64,000 bases of DNA from the NCBI GenBank assembly GCA_036346255.1, contig CM070632.1, forward strand, positions 26,686,657 to 26,750,656. Reading direction: 5' to 3'. This stretch comes from Ampelocalamus luodianensis. Its lineage: Eukaryota; Streptophyta; Magnoliopsida; Poales; Poaceae. This document shows positions 9,801-20,853 of this stretch, piece after piece; position 1 is the stretch's first letter, and each line of letters opens with the position of its first letter. The translations under genes were made by a program, and so were the position numbers. A model generated the notes under the pieces. That model was not told the DNA's origin. It ran no database searches and saw nothing but the letters and a program-made list of their open reading frames with translations.

Positions 9801-12800
9801 GCCATTTTGGCAAGCTCTGGCTCCGGTCCGGAAACCCCCCTACGGTCCTTCCTCCCTCCTTGCCTCCCTGGTACCACCGGCGTTGGAGAAGAGATTGGCT
9901 ATTTGGCTCCAAGTCTCCGACCTTCAATCCTCCTTGTGCCACACGACCCTCCATTGCTGGGCCAGCCATGGGCTGACTTCACATCTTCGCGGCCAACCCA
10001 GCCCAACCGAGAACCGAGCACTAGCGTGCAACTCAGCAGCTGTGCCTCAGTGCCTCTCCAATCCCCATTTCCCAAACCCCCAACTCCCACTCTCTCTCCT
10101 AACCCTAGCCCTAGGTGACGCTGCTCCCTAGTGCAGGCGGCGCTACTACCTGCTCCCTAGTGCTAGCGTGGGCGGCGGCAGGCTAGGCTCTGCTCCTGGG
10201 CTAGCAACGGGCGGGCGTCTGGTGGCCAGCATAGGCCGTGGCCCATGGGCGATGGCGGCGCGGTGCGGTAGCAAGGTCAAAATTTAAGCCAAGTAATAGT
10301 AAGTACACTATCCGTTGGAATAAAACCAAAATCAAATGCTAAAAATTGTCTCACGTTGGCTGTGATATGAATTAGTTGTTAAAATTGGATGAATTAGATG
10401 CTAAAAATGATATGCCCACTTTTATCAATATTATGATATGAATAATGAATTAGTTGTTCAAATTGAATTGGACAGAAAGAGTGTGGTCACTTGGATAAGC
10501 TGCCTGCCTCTAAAGTGGACAGAAAGAGTGCCCACTATTTCCTAGCAAAAAATTGAATTGGCAGCAGGGTTTATGATATTCCCATGTTTTATGTTTATCT
10601 AGTGCTCCTAAACATCTTATTGTGTTTAGTCATAAATGGCATTCCATTTGGTAAATAATATGATAAATGACATTCTATTTGGTAAAGAAGCTTGCAGGTA
10701 TATCCATCTTATGCTTTTTTAAGACAACAAAATTTATGCATGCTTCTCTTGTTTGAATTCTGCCTATTTATCCTTCTTTTATTTCTAGTTTGAATTCTGC
10801 CTGACTTAAGTCGTCTCCGGACCCGAAGATCAGAACAGACCAAGGAAATAAAACCGGCTTCCTTCACGACAAATTCAGGATATTCAAGAGTAGACCATTG
10901 TCCGCGGCCAGGAACAAGCTAAGCCCAGCAATGAGGTATTTCTCGGTGTCCTATCTTTATCTTCACTTATTGATTTCATTTAGTGTCATATACTCGTGTG
11001 AGTGCGATTACAATATTGCATATGGGTTCTTTTGCTTTTAGGTAATATTCTTTGGTCCACGCTTGTGACTCCGCCATACCTAATATTTAATCCTGGGTCC
11101 GCCATTGACACAAGTAGTGGAGGAACCTCTCCAACGTGTTGATAGATAGAAACAACACAAAGTGTTGAAGGAACAACTTCAATGTGCTGAGCTAGAAATC
11201 ATTCTAGAAACGAAGATAAGCCAAAAGGCAGCAATACAAATCCACGGAAGGCAAGAGCTTAATCCAAAGCCCCTTAGGATACAAGATCTAAGACAAGAAC
11301 AACATGTTCTATTGATGGGTAAAGAGTACATGAACCAAGTTACAAAACTAGAGGGCTTTGCCTCTATTTATAGGTTATCATGCCTCATACAACTCATATA
11401 CAACTAGATGACAACTCAACTGCACCTACTTAAGAATACATATGCAACTCATACTTGACAACTAATCTAAATGATGACATCATCAATGACATCGTCATTC
11501 TTAATAACTAAGTATTCTAGAAATATAAAATAGTAGAAGCAAAATTCAAATTGGTTTCTAATTCTGAAGTGCCTAAACTAGTAGTAGCAAAATCTATATT
11601 TGCTTTAAACTCTGAAAGTCTATAAACCACCCCATGTATATGCAATGATTGTCCATACATTATGAGACATCATTAGTGCGAAAGGTCTTAGTAAGTATCT
11701 CCATCCATTTAATTCCCACTTTTAACCATGCACAACCATATCTTCTTGCTTGATAAGTTATTTCTTGGTCTAGTTGAAATTGAAGGCTCGATTTGGACTT
11801 GATGTCCCGCATCAGGAAACTGTACTAGGGTATACCTGTAAGTCGTTGGGAACCCTTTTCACATGAAACATGCAGTTTGTACACAATAGTGTTCCTTTCA
11901 TTTGGGACATCATTTTCTACAGAACAGAATGGAAGAATAAGATTGATCTTATTGGAATTATGCAACCCAATCTATGGATGAGAAACTAGAACAGTTTATG
12001 TTACTGACCTGAGATGAAATCAAAAAGCCTTGGATCCGCATCAAGTGGAATAAGGCCTAATCTATGTGAAAGAACCTCGTCTGCTATAACTGAGGTGTTG
12101 TCAACCATGAAGACTTTCTCAATTGCCATTGTAGGAACCTATTGATCCAAAGAAAGAAGTATATGTTAAACGTTTAGATATTGAACTGGAACCCCCCAAC
12201 ATATATCAAGTATTAGAATACAGCAAACAGTTTTCAACTATCTGATGGTACACATGACAACAATGTGCATACCTCTGCAATGAGGATTCTCCGGAAAGCA
12301 TTAGCTATCGATGCATCAACACCAATCATATCAAACTCCATATCATCTTCTGTAAGTCGATTTATCTCAACTTTGAAGTTATTGCAAAATTTCTCCACTG
12401 ATACACTAGTATCAACTCCCATAGCAGCGTAAGCACCCGAGTATTGAAAACCTTCTGTCTTTTATAAATTATAGCATATAAGTGAAAACATAAAAAAAAT
12501 ATATATTAGATGAGGCCTATCGATACAATCATATTACACACTGCAATTATAATAAAGAGAAAATTTTGCTTCACAAAGAATAATGTAAAAGAACAAAATG
12601 GAAACAAGATCTGTTGGGTCTGTATTCAGAGTAGCAAATTAACCAGTATAATTGGACAATTTTGAAACAACAAAAAAACAAAATACCCAAAACCTCAAAC
12701 GATCATTTCCATTAACAACTGCATCCTGAATAAATATGCCATCCAAACAACCTTTTGTTCGAAAAAACACAACTAGACTAGCAGAAAGATTCAAGAGAAC

Positions 12801-13230
12801 ATGTTCAAGCCTTTATCAAAAGCAAACTAGCACATCAACTCAACGATGTAACATAAAACCTCTTCTTTTCAATATTCTGTGAATTAGTCAATTAAATGCA
12901 TATGGTAGAAAGATTTATACTTCTATGAGAAATTAGGTTCCTATGTACAAACAACTTATGATAACACATAATTTCTACGAACAAATGTGTGAATTTATCA
13001 AACAAACAATTTAACACCAGAAACATGCAGACAGGCATACAGGCGTATCATAACTACGAAATGCAAGGAAGTAAAAGAAAGAGTAGCATATAAATGGATA
13101 CATGAGTGGGGGCATCAGCAGTGCAGACAACACGGGTGCGCTGGAGCTCAAGGTGGTCAGGAAGCTTGTTGTGCCGTTGATTGGGCACATCATCCTTGTC
13201 CTTCGTCGATTTGGCACCCTTCTTTGGCAT
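6854..13230 (-). CDS. RPAC1: DNA-directed RNA polymerases I and III subunit RPAC1 (AC40 type), nine coding exons
   Basis: This alpha-like subunit is shared by RNA polymerases I and III (yeast AC40) and pairs with RPAC2 to seed core assembly. Coding exons, all GT-AG: 13230-13102, 12458-12273, 12138-12009, 11916-11836, 9213-9032, 8658-8563, 7943-7850, 7260-7090, 6957-6854. They join in phase to 1,173 nt, 390 aa plus stop, slightly longer than the roughly 375 aa I recall for plant homologues. Motifs: LELQRTRVV (27-35), MEFDMIGVDASIANAFRR (83-100), DEVLSHRLGLIPL (exon 3), WLPEGS (exon 5), CTLCRQC (312-318), and a C-terminus like FTIESTGALPPELLFTEAVK. The excess length comes from a TGDQVE repeat in exon 8 (323-347). 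No internal stops, so it is probably functional. Introns 4 and 5 carry transposons. The start is the first ATG in frame; an upstream leader intron is likely. Confidence 0.93.
7118..7192 (-). repeat. 18-bp coding minisatellite in RPAC1 exon 8
   Basis: There are four units of an 18-bp repeat, one carrying an extra CCG. On the coding strand they translate to TGDQVE, TGDEVE, TGDQVEP and TGDQVE. Only one such unit is expected in the family, directly before LRRVRDHF. The expansion of 57 bp keeps the frame. Confidence 0.92.
8008..8525. mobile_element. MULE-type MITE in RPAC1 intron 6
   Basis: This 518-bp element is flanked by a perfect 9-bp duplication TTTTCTTAT (7999-8007 and 8526-8534). The inverted ends share phrases such as TATTTGACACCC(T/T)C and CAAGTCCGG. 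It is non-coding and contains a homopolymer run near 8394-8417 (T tract followed by G tract). It sits between exons 7 and 6, only 37 bp from the exon 6 donor at 8563. Confidence 0.85.
9773..11814 (-). mobile_element. LTR fragment of a retrotransposon in RPAC1 intron 4, split by a hAT element
   Basis: The outer ends are TGATGC and GCATCA, that is TG...CA. Just left of 9773 the minus strand reads TTTGGTATCAAAGC, similar to an initiator-tRNA-Met primer-binding site, so this is a minus-oriented 5' LTR with a short piece of internal region to about 9620. Without the 1,320-bp hAT insertion and its duplicated 8 bp, the LTR is about 714 bp. No matching 5-bp target duplication is seen, so the rest of the element was probably deleted. 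The right end is 22 bp from exon 4 of RPAC1. Confidence 0.6.
9788..11107. mobile_element. Non-autonomous hAT-type element
   Basis: A perfect 8-bp target duplication ACACAAGT (9780-9787 and 11108-11115) flanks a 1,320-bp unit. Its ends are CAGGGGCGGACC and, complemented, CAATGGCGGACC. The GC-rich left half has fortuitous open frames; no transposase motifs were seen. It is nested within the LTR fragment. Confidence 0.85.
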
Positions 13231-14260
13231 CCTTCCTTGCCTGCTTATTCACTCTTGTACTGCTGTTATGTCCTGTTCTTGAGGGAGGAGCAGCCAGAGT
13301 GTGCACGTGTCCAGGTTGGCTGTTCCCGTACCTAGGATGAACAGTCAACAGCTTATTTTTCTCTTCTTTCACTGTCTTTCTGCTACTAATCTTCTCTGCA
13401 AATCCAACATGGGCATATAACAAACCTGTAAACAATCTTTCACTATGTCAATAGAGGCATCACAATGAAATGAAATGCCAATCAAAATAAACAAAAAAAA
13501 GGAAATTATTGTAGTAATATCAACGGATGCACTATTTAATTTGTTTGACACTAAAACAGTTTATGCATTAAATCGTGTATGATACCATACATTGGATCTA
13601 AGAATCTCACAAGAAACATCCAATCCTTGACTATCTAGTAAAAACACCCATAGAAATTGGCCAAATATGTGCTGCCCGCACACTCAATCTTTGAACTCCA
13701 TGTTTCCCTCTCCATTAAACCATAATACTTTGACCTCCTTAACGCCTTTACCCCTCGCATGACACCGCCATCTCTTTGCAGTGACAAAAACACAGGTCTT
13801 TCCCACTAGCCGCCAAGTCAGATCTTGCATGTGGAGAACACTTGCGAGCATCAGCAAGGAACAAAAGAAAGAAAAAAACTGCGTGTTTCTAACAGATCAT
13901 GGAATGCCACAATACAAATCCTTAGCACAAAACTGCATAACACCTACATATTTCTAGCTTCTAACTTGTGACCATCAATTTTGCACAAACATAATTAACT
14001 TGGGGATATAAGAACTTGTGAGCTGCATGTCAATTGAAAGTTGAGCACATTAGAAGCGAAATCGTGAGCAAGAACTCATTTGCCAAGCACAACCCAACCC
14101 ATCCTAATCACGAAAATGAGAAAGCTTGAAATCTGACCTCACCGCGAGGAGCAGAGCACGGCACGGCACGCGACGGCGCCGCCCACTCGAAGGGAGGGAG
14201 GAGGGTTTGGGCAGGGGACGCAGGGTTCTTAGCGGCTGCGGCTGTCTACTCTGCTCGGAG
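13231..14260 (-). other. RPAC1 5' leader with an intron
   Basis: A GC-rich first exon ends at 14143 with donor GTGAGGTCAG. Two acceptors are possible upstream of the ATG at 13230: TTTGCAG at 13396-13397, and AATAAGCAG about 10 bases before the ATG. The transcription start is estimated near 14250. The intron (about 13400-14142) shows no other gene. Exon usage is inferred. Confidence 0.5.
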
Positions 14261-14299
14261 TCGGAGACTTAAAAGGATTCCAGAAAAGAGGCCCGCGTT

Positions 14300-14340
14300 A
14301 TGGGCTGGGGATCCCGTCGGCTGCGGCTAGGGTTGGGCCG
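14300..14340 (-). promoter_or_regulatory. RPAC1 promoter: telo-box and site II motifs
   Basis: TGGGCT (14301-14306) and TGGGCC (14334-14339) are site II elements. TAGGGTT (14328-14334; AACCCTA on the gene strand) is a telo-box that directly abuts the second site II. This pairing is known from plant ribosomal-protein and translation-related promoters, which fits a Pol I/III subunit. No TATA box is evident. The remaining 14346-14977 has no gene. Confidence 0.6.
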
Positions 14341-14977
14341 GTCGCCGAGTATTCCTTGGCCCGTGTGAGCTACTGCAGCAAGCAACCGAAATAACCTGCC
14401 CGTGTGAGTGTGACCCCATTTCCCCGCTCGTCTGTTTGCGGTTGCAAGGTGGCAGCCTGTGGCGCGGAGGAAACGAATCATCTGACGCTGCTTAGCAATG
14501 TTACGGTAAATAATACTGTAATATTGCGTGACATCTATACGGAAAAAAAACAACTGTAGTAAGGACTGTTCACCACTACTGTGCATGAATACTGTTTGCA
14601 ATACTGCATCGGTATGCTATAGCAGTGCACTGTTTATAAGCGTTGTAGCCGTTGATCTGGTCTGTCCTTCTAAGATCGAGTAGTTTAGATCTGTCGAATG
14701 TCATGGCATTGTTCATCCATAACATTCCTATGGGAATGGTAGAGGATGGGTTTTGAAGTGTGTATCAGGTGCATCTCATGCTTAGTGTGCTTACGTGCAT
14801 CCTGGGGTGAGAATGGTTCTATCTGGTCGGACCCAGACCTACTCCGTAGGGTCCATAGCTTGTGAAGGGATTCAAGAGGTCGATCCTTTTTATTTTGCTG
14901 TCGTGGCCCGTATGATCCACTAGGTCATATGGATCGACATATACTGAGCAACAGCCGTCTCCAAGCGTTGCCCCCTG

Positions 14978-15564
14978 TAGGGGTGGATAACGTGCTGGCT
15001 TGGCTCGGTCAAACTCGTTAAGCAACATGACTCGGCTCGGCTCGTTAAGTAAACAAGCAAAAAAATGGTGCTCGACTCAACTCGGTCAAAGAGTTCGAGC
15101 TGGTTCGTTAAGAAATCTATAAGCAACAATTAGTTAGTAGTAACACATACACAAATCAATATCATGCCATAATTCACCAATCACTACCAAACAGAGGAGA
15201 TTGTGAGTTCATGATACTCACCGAGGAGGAGGCAGCCGTAGAGGGGTCAACACCGGTTGGCCAGAGCGAGACGGCTTTGTAGCAGAGGAGACGAGCCGAT
15301 AGGGGGTTGCACAGTTGAATGCTGGTGTCGAGGCTATGGGTAATGGGCCTAAATGTTGTTGTTGGTCTAGGCTTGTTGCTGCTTGCTGGTTTGGGTTTTG
15401 ATTAATCGAGCCTAATGAGCAACTCACGAGCTGGCTCAAGCTTGGCTCGTTAAGCGAACAAGCAAAAATGACTACTCAGCTCTGCTTCTTTATGGCACGA
15501 GTTCAAGTCGAGCCCTTAACAAGTTGAGCCGGCTCGCGAGCTTCGAGCTTTTTGTTCACCCCTA
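14978..15564. mobile_element. hAT-like MITE with GCTCG-rich ends
   Basis: The ends are TAGGGGTGGATAA and, complemented, TAGGGGTGAACAA, followed on both sides by repeated GGCTCG/CTCGTTAA motifs in opposite orientation. The 8-bp flanks (GCCCCCTG and CCTCCTTG) match at only five positions, so any target duplication has eroded. The stretch 15565-15962 shows no supported feature. Confidence 0.6.
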
Positions 15565-15962
15565 CCTCCTTGGCACCCCTTTTGCAGACTCTACATCCAC
15601 CATCGCCCATCCATCCACAAGCGACGTCAACCATAGCCTACTACTCCATTAGTGTTGCACTACTGCCACCACCACAACCATCCACCACACCATCGTTGTC
15701 CAACTTCCAAGTCGCACTGCACCAGTTTTGGCCCTAAGCCATGGCTAGCTGAGATCCACGCTGCCCAAGCCCAAAACCTAATAGTTGTTGCCCCGATGCC
15801 TTGGCTGTGAGGGAGGCCACATCGGAGCGTCGGCGGCAGTTGAGGAAAATCCACCGTGATGCCACACCGCTGCTGATGCGTTGTTTCTTTGCAGTGGCTT
15901 CTTTATGGCAAGGAAAAAAAGACAAGAGCGTTGCCATATGCTGTTGGTCATGTGGTGTTCCT

Positions 15963-16438
15963 AAGGTTGTCAAAATCTCGATTTTAGTTATACGATCCTA
16001 CGTTTCTATGACCTAGATTGACTGGACCGATCTGATCCTACGGTAGAGTCTTAATTTGGTCAGATCTTCGTATTATTACGATTCTAACAAAAAATGCGTT
16101 GGATCGTGATCAAAATTTTGATATCATCCTACCTGATTATAGTGATTTATTATAAATAATTATTTGCATATGTCCCTTTCATTTTTTACTTTTTATTTCC
16201 TCATGCTCATTATACTTTGCATAAATAACTAATGATCTTTCATTTGCACTGCATTTTGGTAAAAAAAAAGTTTTAAAGTGTAGTTTTAAAAGGTAGAAGT
16301 GTTAAAATACAAGGTAGATTTTAAAAAATATTTCTTCGATATAATCAGATAGAATCTTAGATTCTACATCGATCCTACAATTCACGATCCTGCTAAAGAA
16401 CTTCCGTTCCGATTCATGATCGCGATTTTGACAACCTT
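15963..16438. mobile_element. MITE-like foldback element, superfamily uncertain
   Basis: A 476-bp AT-rich unit with perfect 15-bp inverted ends: AAGGTTGTCAAAATC (15963-15977) and its complement (16424-16438), with imperfect extension inward. The flanks do not give a clear target duplication. It is non-coding. Confidence 0.65.
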
Positions 16439-16712
16439 GGCTGTTGCAGAAGAGAGAAGAAGGGCCACGAGGGAGGAAGGTAGGAGAAGGAGAGAAGAGA
16501 GGAAAGGATCCATGCTCCCGGTGTTGCAGAGCCCTGGGCCACCGCCGTCGGCATTCCTGGGCTACTGCTGCCGCCACATGCCGCTACCGCTGCATGCTGT
16601 GTTGCCGCATGCGTTGCTATTGCCTGCCACTGTATGCATGCAAGCATGTTTGCTGCCATTGCTAGTACATGCAAGCTGCTGGACAATCCCTGGAAGGAAA
16701 TTTACTGGAGGA

Positions 16713-16808
16713 GGGCCTCACGTGAGGCCCCTCTCCATCAGGCGTTGATTCCTCCCACATCAACAAAATCAAGGGCTGATGGGGTAGGGCCTCGCGCGAG
16801 GCCCTACC
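16713..16808. repeat. Two perfect GC-rich palindromes
   Basis: GGGCCTCACGTGAGGCCC (16713-16730) is an 18-bp perfect palindrome. A second, 26 bp long, occupies 16783-16808 with core AGGGCCTCGCGCGAGGCCCT. Both share the AGGGCCTC arm, and similar phrases (GACAATCCC, CATCAG) flank them, suggesting a duplicated cruciform-forming unit or small foldback element. Confidence 0.7.
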
Positions 16809-16939
16809 ATCAGATTTTGTCCGACAATCCCCACATCCCCAAGGGGCACCTGCATGTGTGGTTACTGTTGCATGCTAATCAGTGCAGTTGCTCCTTTATG
16901 CCACTAAGTGCTGCCAGAATAGATGGAGAGAGGAAGAGC

Positions 16940-17260
16940 CACTACAACACGGATACAGATTCTAGGGCATTTAACTAAACCTGGTGTTTAGCTTAAGTGC
17001 CACCGAATAACAATTCCATGGTGTTTATCTTAATTTATGGGTGTTTACTAGGATGACACGTAAATGTGCCGGAGTAGGATGCACCACGGCACAAATAAGC
17101 GTCGGCATATTCTTAATTAACAAGGGAATATATTAATGCTGGCTTAGACCATAGACTAACGCTTAATATATGTCGGCCAATGAAGTAAGAAGGGCAGATA
17201 GCATTTGTCGAGGTAGATCAAGCACGGCGTTTGTAAGTGCCGGAGATTTGTAAACGCCAT
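16940..17260 (+). repeat. CACTA left terminal and subterminal region
   Basis: CACTACAACACGG is followed by many short motifs such as GGTGTTTA, AAGTGCC, TGCCGGAG, CGTCGGCATAT and AACGCCATGTTAGA. These resemble, in inverted form, those near the right end. Confidence 0.7.
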
Positions 17261-17337
17261 GTTAGACCGTATCCTCTACAGAAACTGAGATTTTAGGCGA
17301 GAGAGCTAAGTCAAGTGCAGGAGGACACAAAACCTAC
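17261..17337 (+). repeat. 77-bp direct repeat, left copy
   Basis: It starts GTTAGACCGTATCCTC and ends AAAACCTAC. It matches 26424-26500 at 71 of 77 positions by my count with no gaps; all six differences are transitions. It ends exactly where the copia solo LTR begins. Confidence 0.9.
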
Positions 17338-18813
17338 TGATCAAGGCTGGGCGGTCAGATCAAGATTGTCCGAACGCATCCGCTTCCCTTGTCTCTCTAG
17401 CAGGAGGGACCGCCGAGTCGTCATCCTCCTCGCGTTTTCTTCTTCGTGAAGTCCAGCGCCGAGTCCTATAGGGAAACGGGTAGGCTACACTAGCGCAAAT
17501 TAAAAACAGAGATTCTACCCGTAAACCAAGATCACTGCAGTTATATATCACGATCTTACCACTAGACGCGCAGGTGCGGAAGTTGATGCAGCACGTCGGG
17601 GCAGAGTAGTCATACTAAGTTGATGCAGCACATCGGGGTAGAGTAGTCGTACTACTTCCTCGTCCTCGTCGTGGCGTCCCACGTACAGCTCCTCTCTTGC
17701 GGTTCGTCCCAACGCTACAGATGCAGCGCCTTCAAAGGTATCCACACGTACTGGAGGAAGCGACGCACGCCAAACTACTAGATCCGCGCGAGCGACTAGG
17801 GCGTGGGAGGGGTGGCGGTTAGGGTTTGAGGATGTCACGAAAAACTCAACCCTCAATCCTGTGCGCCCCTGCCCTCCTTTTATAGACGTCCTTACAATGG
17901 GCTTCTACAAATAGAGGCTCATTAGGACTCAATGCCCAGTCTAATTCGGATCCAATCCGAATTAGGCTTCAGCCCCTTAAGTGTGTGACCCTATGGGTTC
18001 ACGTATGTTTAGACATGATGCGAGTACACATACTTGGTCAATAGTTGGTAGCGGCCTCTAGCAAGACGTGCCAACTCCTAAACGTACACAAAGATCATAT
18101 CGGACGAACCATCACAACGTTATGTGCATGCCAATCCCTTTGCCTCACGATATACGGTTGAGCTCCAAGCTGACCACTCTTTCTCGATCCTGTAATCCAG
18201 AATCCATTACTAGGTTAACTCTTAACCTTAAGTAGCATGGTCATGCATTTCTGGATCCGGTCACTCGAGGGGCCCAGAGATATCTCTCTCAGGTAGAGAG
18301 GGGCAAATCCCATCTCGACCGACCATGCCTCGCAAAGATGCTTCATGACAAACCCGAAAGCTACCTTTATAACTACCCGATTCACGGAGTAGCGTTTGAT
18401 AGCCCTAAGTATGTCGATTCACATCTCAAGTACATGCGACAATCTCGTGTCTAAGGACAAGGCGTACACATTGTGTAGAGAGAACCATAAGTATAATTGC
18501 TATGTCTCATGTTGGGTCGGTCCAACCCCATGTTCTAAACATGTGTCCACATTATTGGTTTGACATCTCCATGTCTATGACCTGTGAAACATGGTCATCA
18601 ACCGATACATGTGCTAATCCATCATTCACGTGTGTCCTCACATGAACTCCGACTAGGGACAACTTTAGAATAACCATATAAGTAAAGAGTTTCACAAACA
18701 AGTCACATACTTGTTAATCAACAGAAAGGCAATATTCAAGGAACATTTATTAAATCATGGATACAACGAAATATCATCATCTCTATGATTGCCTCTAGGG
18801 CATATCTCCAACA
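17338..18813 (-). mobile_element. Copia-type solo LTR
   Basis: On the minus strand it begins TGTTGGAGATATGCCCTAG, a start shared with the 30-kb copia element's LTR here, and ends CCAGCCTTGATCA, giving TG...CA and 1,476 bp. It contains a GC-richer leader near 17550-17830. The 5-bp flanks (CCTAC and AGTCC) do not match, so it may be the product of recombination rather than a clean solo LTR. No other half of the element is adjacent. Confidence 0.75.
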
Positions 18814-19789
18814 AGTCCGCCATTGAAGCCATTGAAGCTTTGTCTGACAACAGCGCAAACGGCCCGGATTTTGTGCGTGGACTCTTCCATCTAGAAGCTC
18901 TATCCCTCTCGTACCCATTTCGTTTGAAATCAAATCCCGGATTCGTCTCTATCTCTGATTTCATCGCGAGTTTTGTTTCGGACTTGTTTTGATCTCAGCC
19001 GTCAACACACCTCCTCGTGCACACCCATGGCCTATAAATAGGACCCTAGGATCGCATGAACGCCCACACCAAAACCCCTCAAGCCCCCAGCCCTCTAAAG
19101 CCTTAGCGACGCCGTAATCCATCATCTAGGGTTTTTGGCTAAGCTTCATCTTTCTCGAATTCCGCCACCGTCGGTGATGCCCTGTCTTCGTGGAGTGCAC
19201 CATCACCTTCCCCGTCATCTGAGCAACCTCCAGGACCCCTTCATTGCCCCGAAGCCTCATCGGAGCCCTCGTACAAAAATATCAGATTGCCTCCGCCGCC
19301 TTGAGCTCGCCGTCGACCACCACCATCATCCTTGACCACCCAGAGTTGCACCCAGAGGTTCGCAATAGCGCCAACTACCCTCTGGTACCACCCACCCTCG
19401 CCGACGAGCTGTCGTTCGTCGTTGCCGTTGGGTCCAGTGTCATTCGCCGTCGATCTAACATGGCGAGCTGCGTCAGTGTCCACCTCAGCGCCAGCGTCAA
19501 CCTCTGTTCTTGCGTGTCGCCCACGTGGCTGCTTTGTCAGCGCATGCATGGCACGGTTCACCGGTCCCCAGATCTAAAGGTTTGGTGAACTCAGTGAGTT
19601 GGGGTGCGAGCGTGTGGAGGATTGGCTGAGCGGGCCGTTCGATTTAGATCGGACGGTCCACACTCGTTGGGACGTTCGGACCACCTGAACGTGATAACCA
19701 AATCTAACCGTTCCTCCTTGATCCAACGGCTGACATTGGTTGGCGTTATAAACACGCGGGCGTTGTTGAAGTGGGCCGACTAGGCTGTT
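18814..19789 (+). mobile_element. Relic of a gypsy-type LTR (left part)
   Basis: No protein-coding gene is convincing here. There is a TATA-like CCTATAAATAGG near 19021, then a GC-rich leader, and repeats of TTTAGATCGGACGGTCC and GGGACGTTCGGACC from about 19636. The same repeats resume after the inserted element at 24928, so 18814-19789 and 24928-25200 belonged to one sequence. Confidence 0.5.
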
Positions 19790-20213
19790 TGTGAGACCCC
19801 GGTTTATTAAACTTGTAATACTTAACCTTCCTCTGGTTCTAGTATCACAAATAGAATAATCCGTGTCTCGATGAATATGTGCCTCCCAGAACAAGCAGCA
19901 CACATACATCATATCAAAGCATGTATCAATTCCATACACATAATATAACAAGTCTACCAAAAGACATACATAATATAAGTTATTACAACACAGCCGACCG
20001 GCGAAATGCCATAAGTAGCAAATAAGTAACAGCGGAAGCAAAAGTTGCCACAAGATGGCTTAAACCAAAAGACGACCGGTTAGCCACAATACACCATAGG
20101 GCAACCGACCGGGCCGCCAAGCTAATCGCCCCTTAAACTGCCACAGCACAACTCACAAAAGTGAGGTCCATCGGACTCACTATCATCCTCTGCACAACAC
20201 AAGCAATGCAGGT

Positions 20214-20231
20214 GAGTACAAAAATGTACTC
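20214..20231 (-). other. Conserved LTR stem-loop GAGTAC/GTACTC
   Basis: GAGTAC, a six-base loop, then GTACTC. The minus strand reads TTGCGAGTAC...GTACTCACC. Equivalent stem-loops occur in the LTRs at 36261, 42726, 46998 and 50570. Confidence 0.8.
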
Positions 20232-20715
20232 GCAAGACTTACGAGTAACAAGCCTATACATAGCTACATGAAAGCTATATTCAAAGGAATGTGGTTATAG
20301 GGTTCTTTGGTCGCACAAAGCAAGTTTTATTTGCAATAGTGTAATAAGTTGAACAACAGTTTACAAATTCTGTTTTTAAGCATTTAAATAACAGCGAGTA
20401 AACATAAGTAACAAGCATCCACCTAGAAGTGACTTCCCCAAAAGCCACCACAACATAGCATGAATCCCTGATTCATACCACCCAACAAGTTTTAAATTTT
20501 AAAAAGGTTGTAGTCTAACTCTTGAAAGACTTCCCCAAGCGTGTCCATAACCTAGGACAAGGCTATTCGAATAGTTCTAATCCCTGCAGGGGTGTACCAA
20601 TGTACCCACACTTCAGACCGCCTTTTTGCCAAGCTATTAAGCACACTTTCTTTGGTATGCCGACACGGCTAAGTCCTACGAACCCTTTCCAATGGAATAT
20701 GCTAATCAAGAGACG

Positions 20716-20853
20716 CACGTATGGGGGTTAATCCTTAGTGATCTGCCGACGAAATATGGATCACAAGGACCCATACGTGGAGCAGACACACCGCCTCTGC
20801 GGTGCTCCTCTCCCTACAAACGTGTCCATGTTGCATATAATCAAATATGCAAC
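20716..20853 (-). other. Hairpin cluster in the 5.1-kb LTR
   Basis: CACGTATGGG (20716-20725) pairs with CCCATACGTG (20770-20779) and encloses an inner GTGATC/GATCAC stem. Then GGAGCA...CCGC/GCGG...TGCTCC (20779-20808) and GTTGCATAT/ATATGCAAC (20830-20853) follow. The stems are unrelated in sequence. Confidence 0.75.

Noticed and set aside
15963..16438. Assignment of the 476-bp foldback element to hAT or MULE
   Set aside because: No convincing 8- or 9-bp target duplication could be found.
17338..18813. Clean copia solo LTR with target duplication
   Set aside because: The flanking five bases CCTAC and AGTCC do not match, so a simple insertion and solo-LTR formation is not shown.
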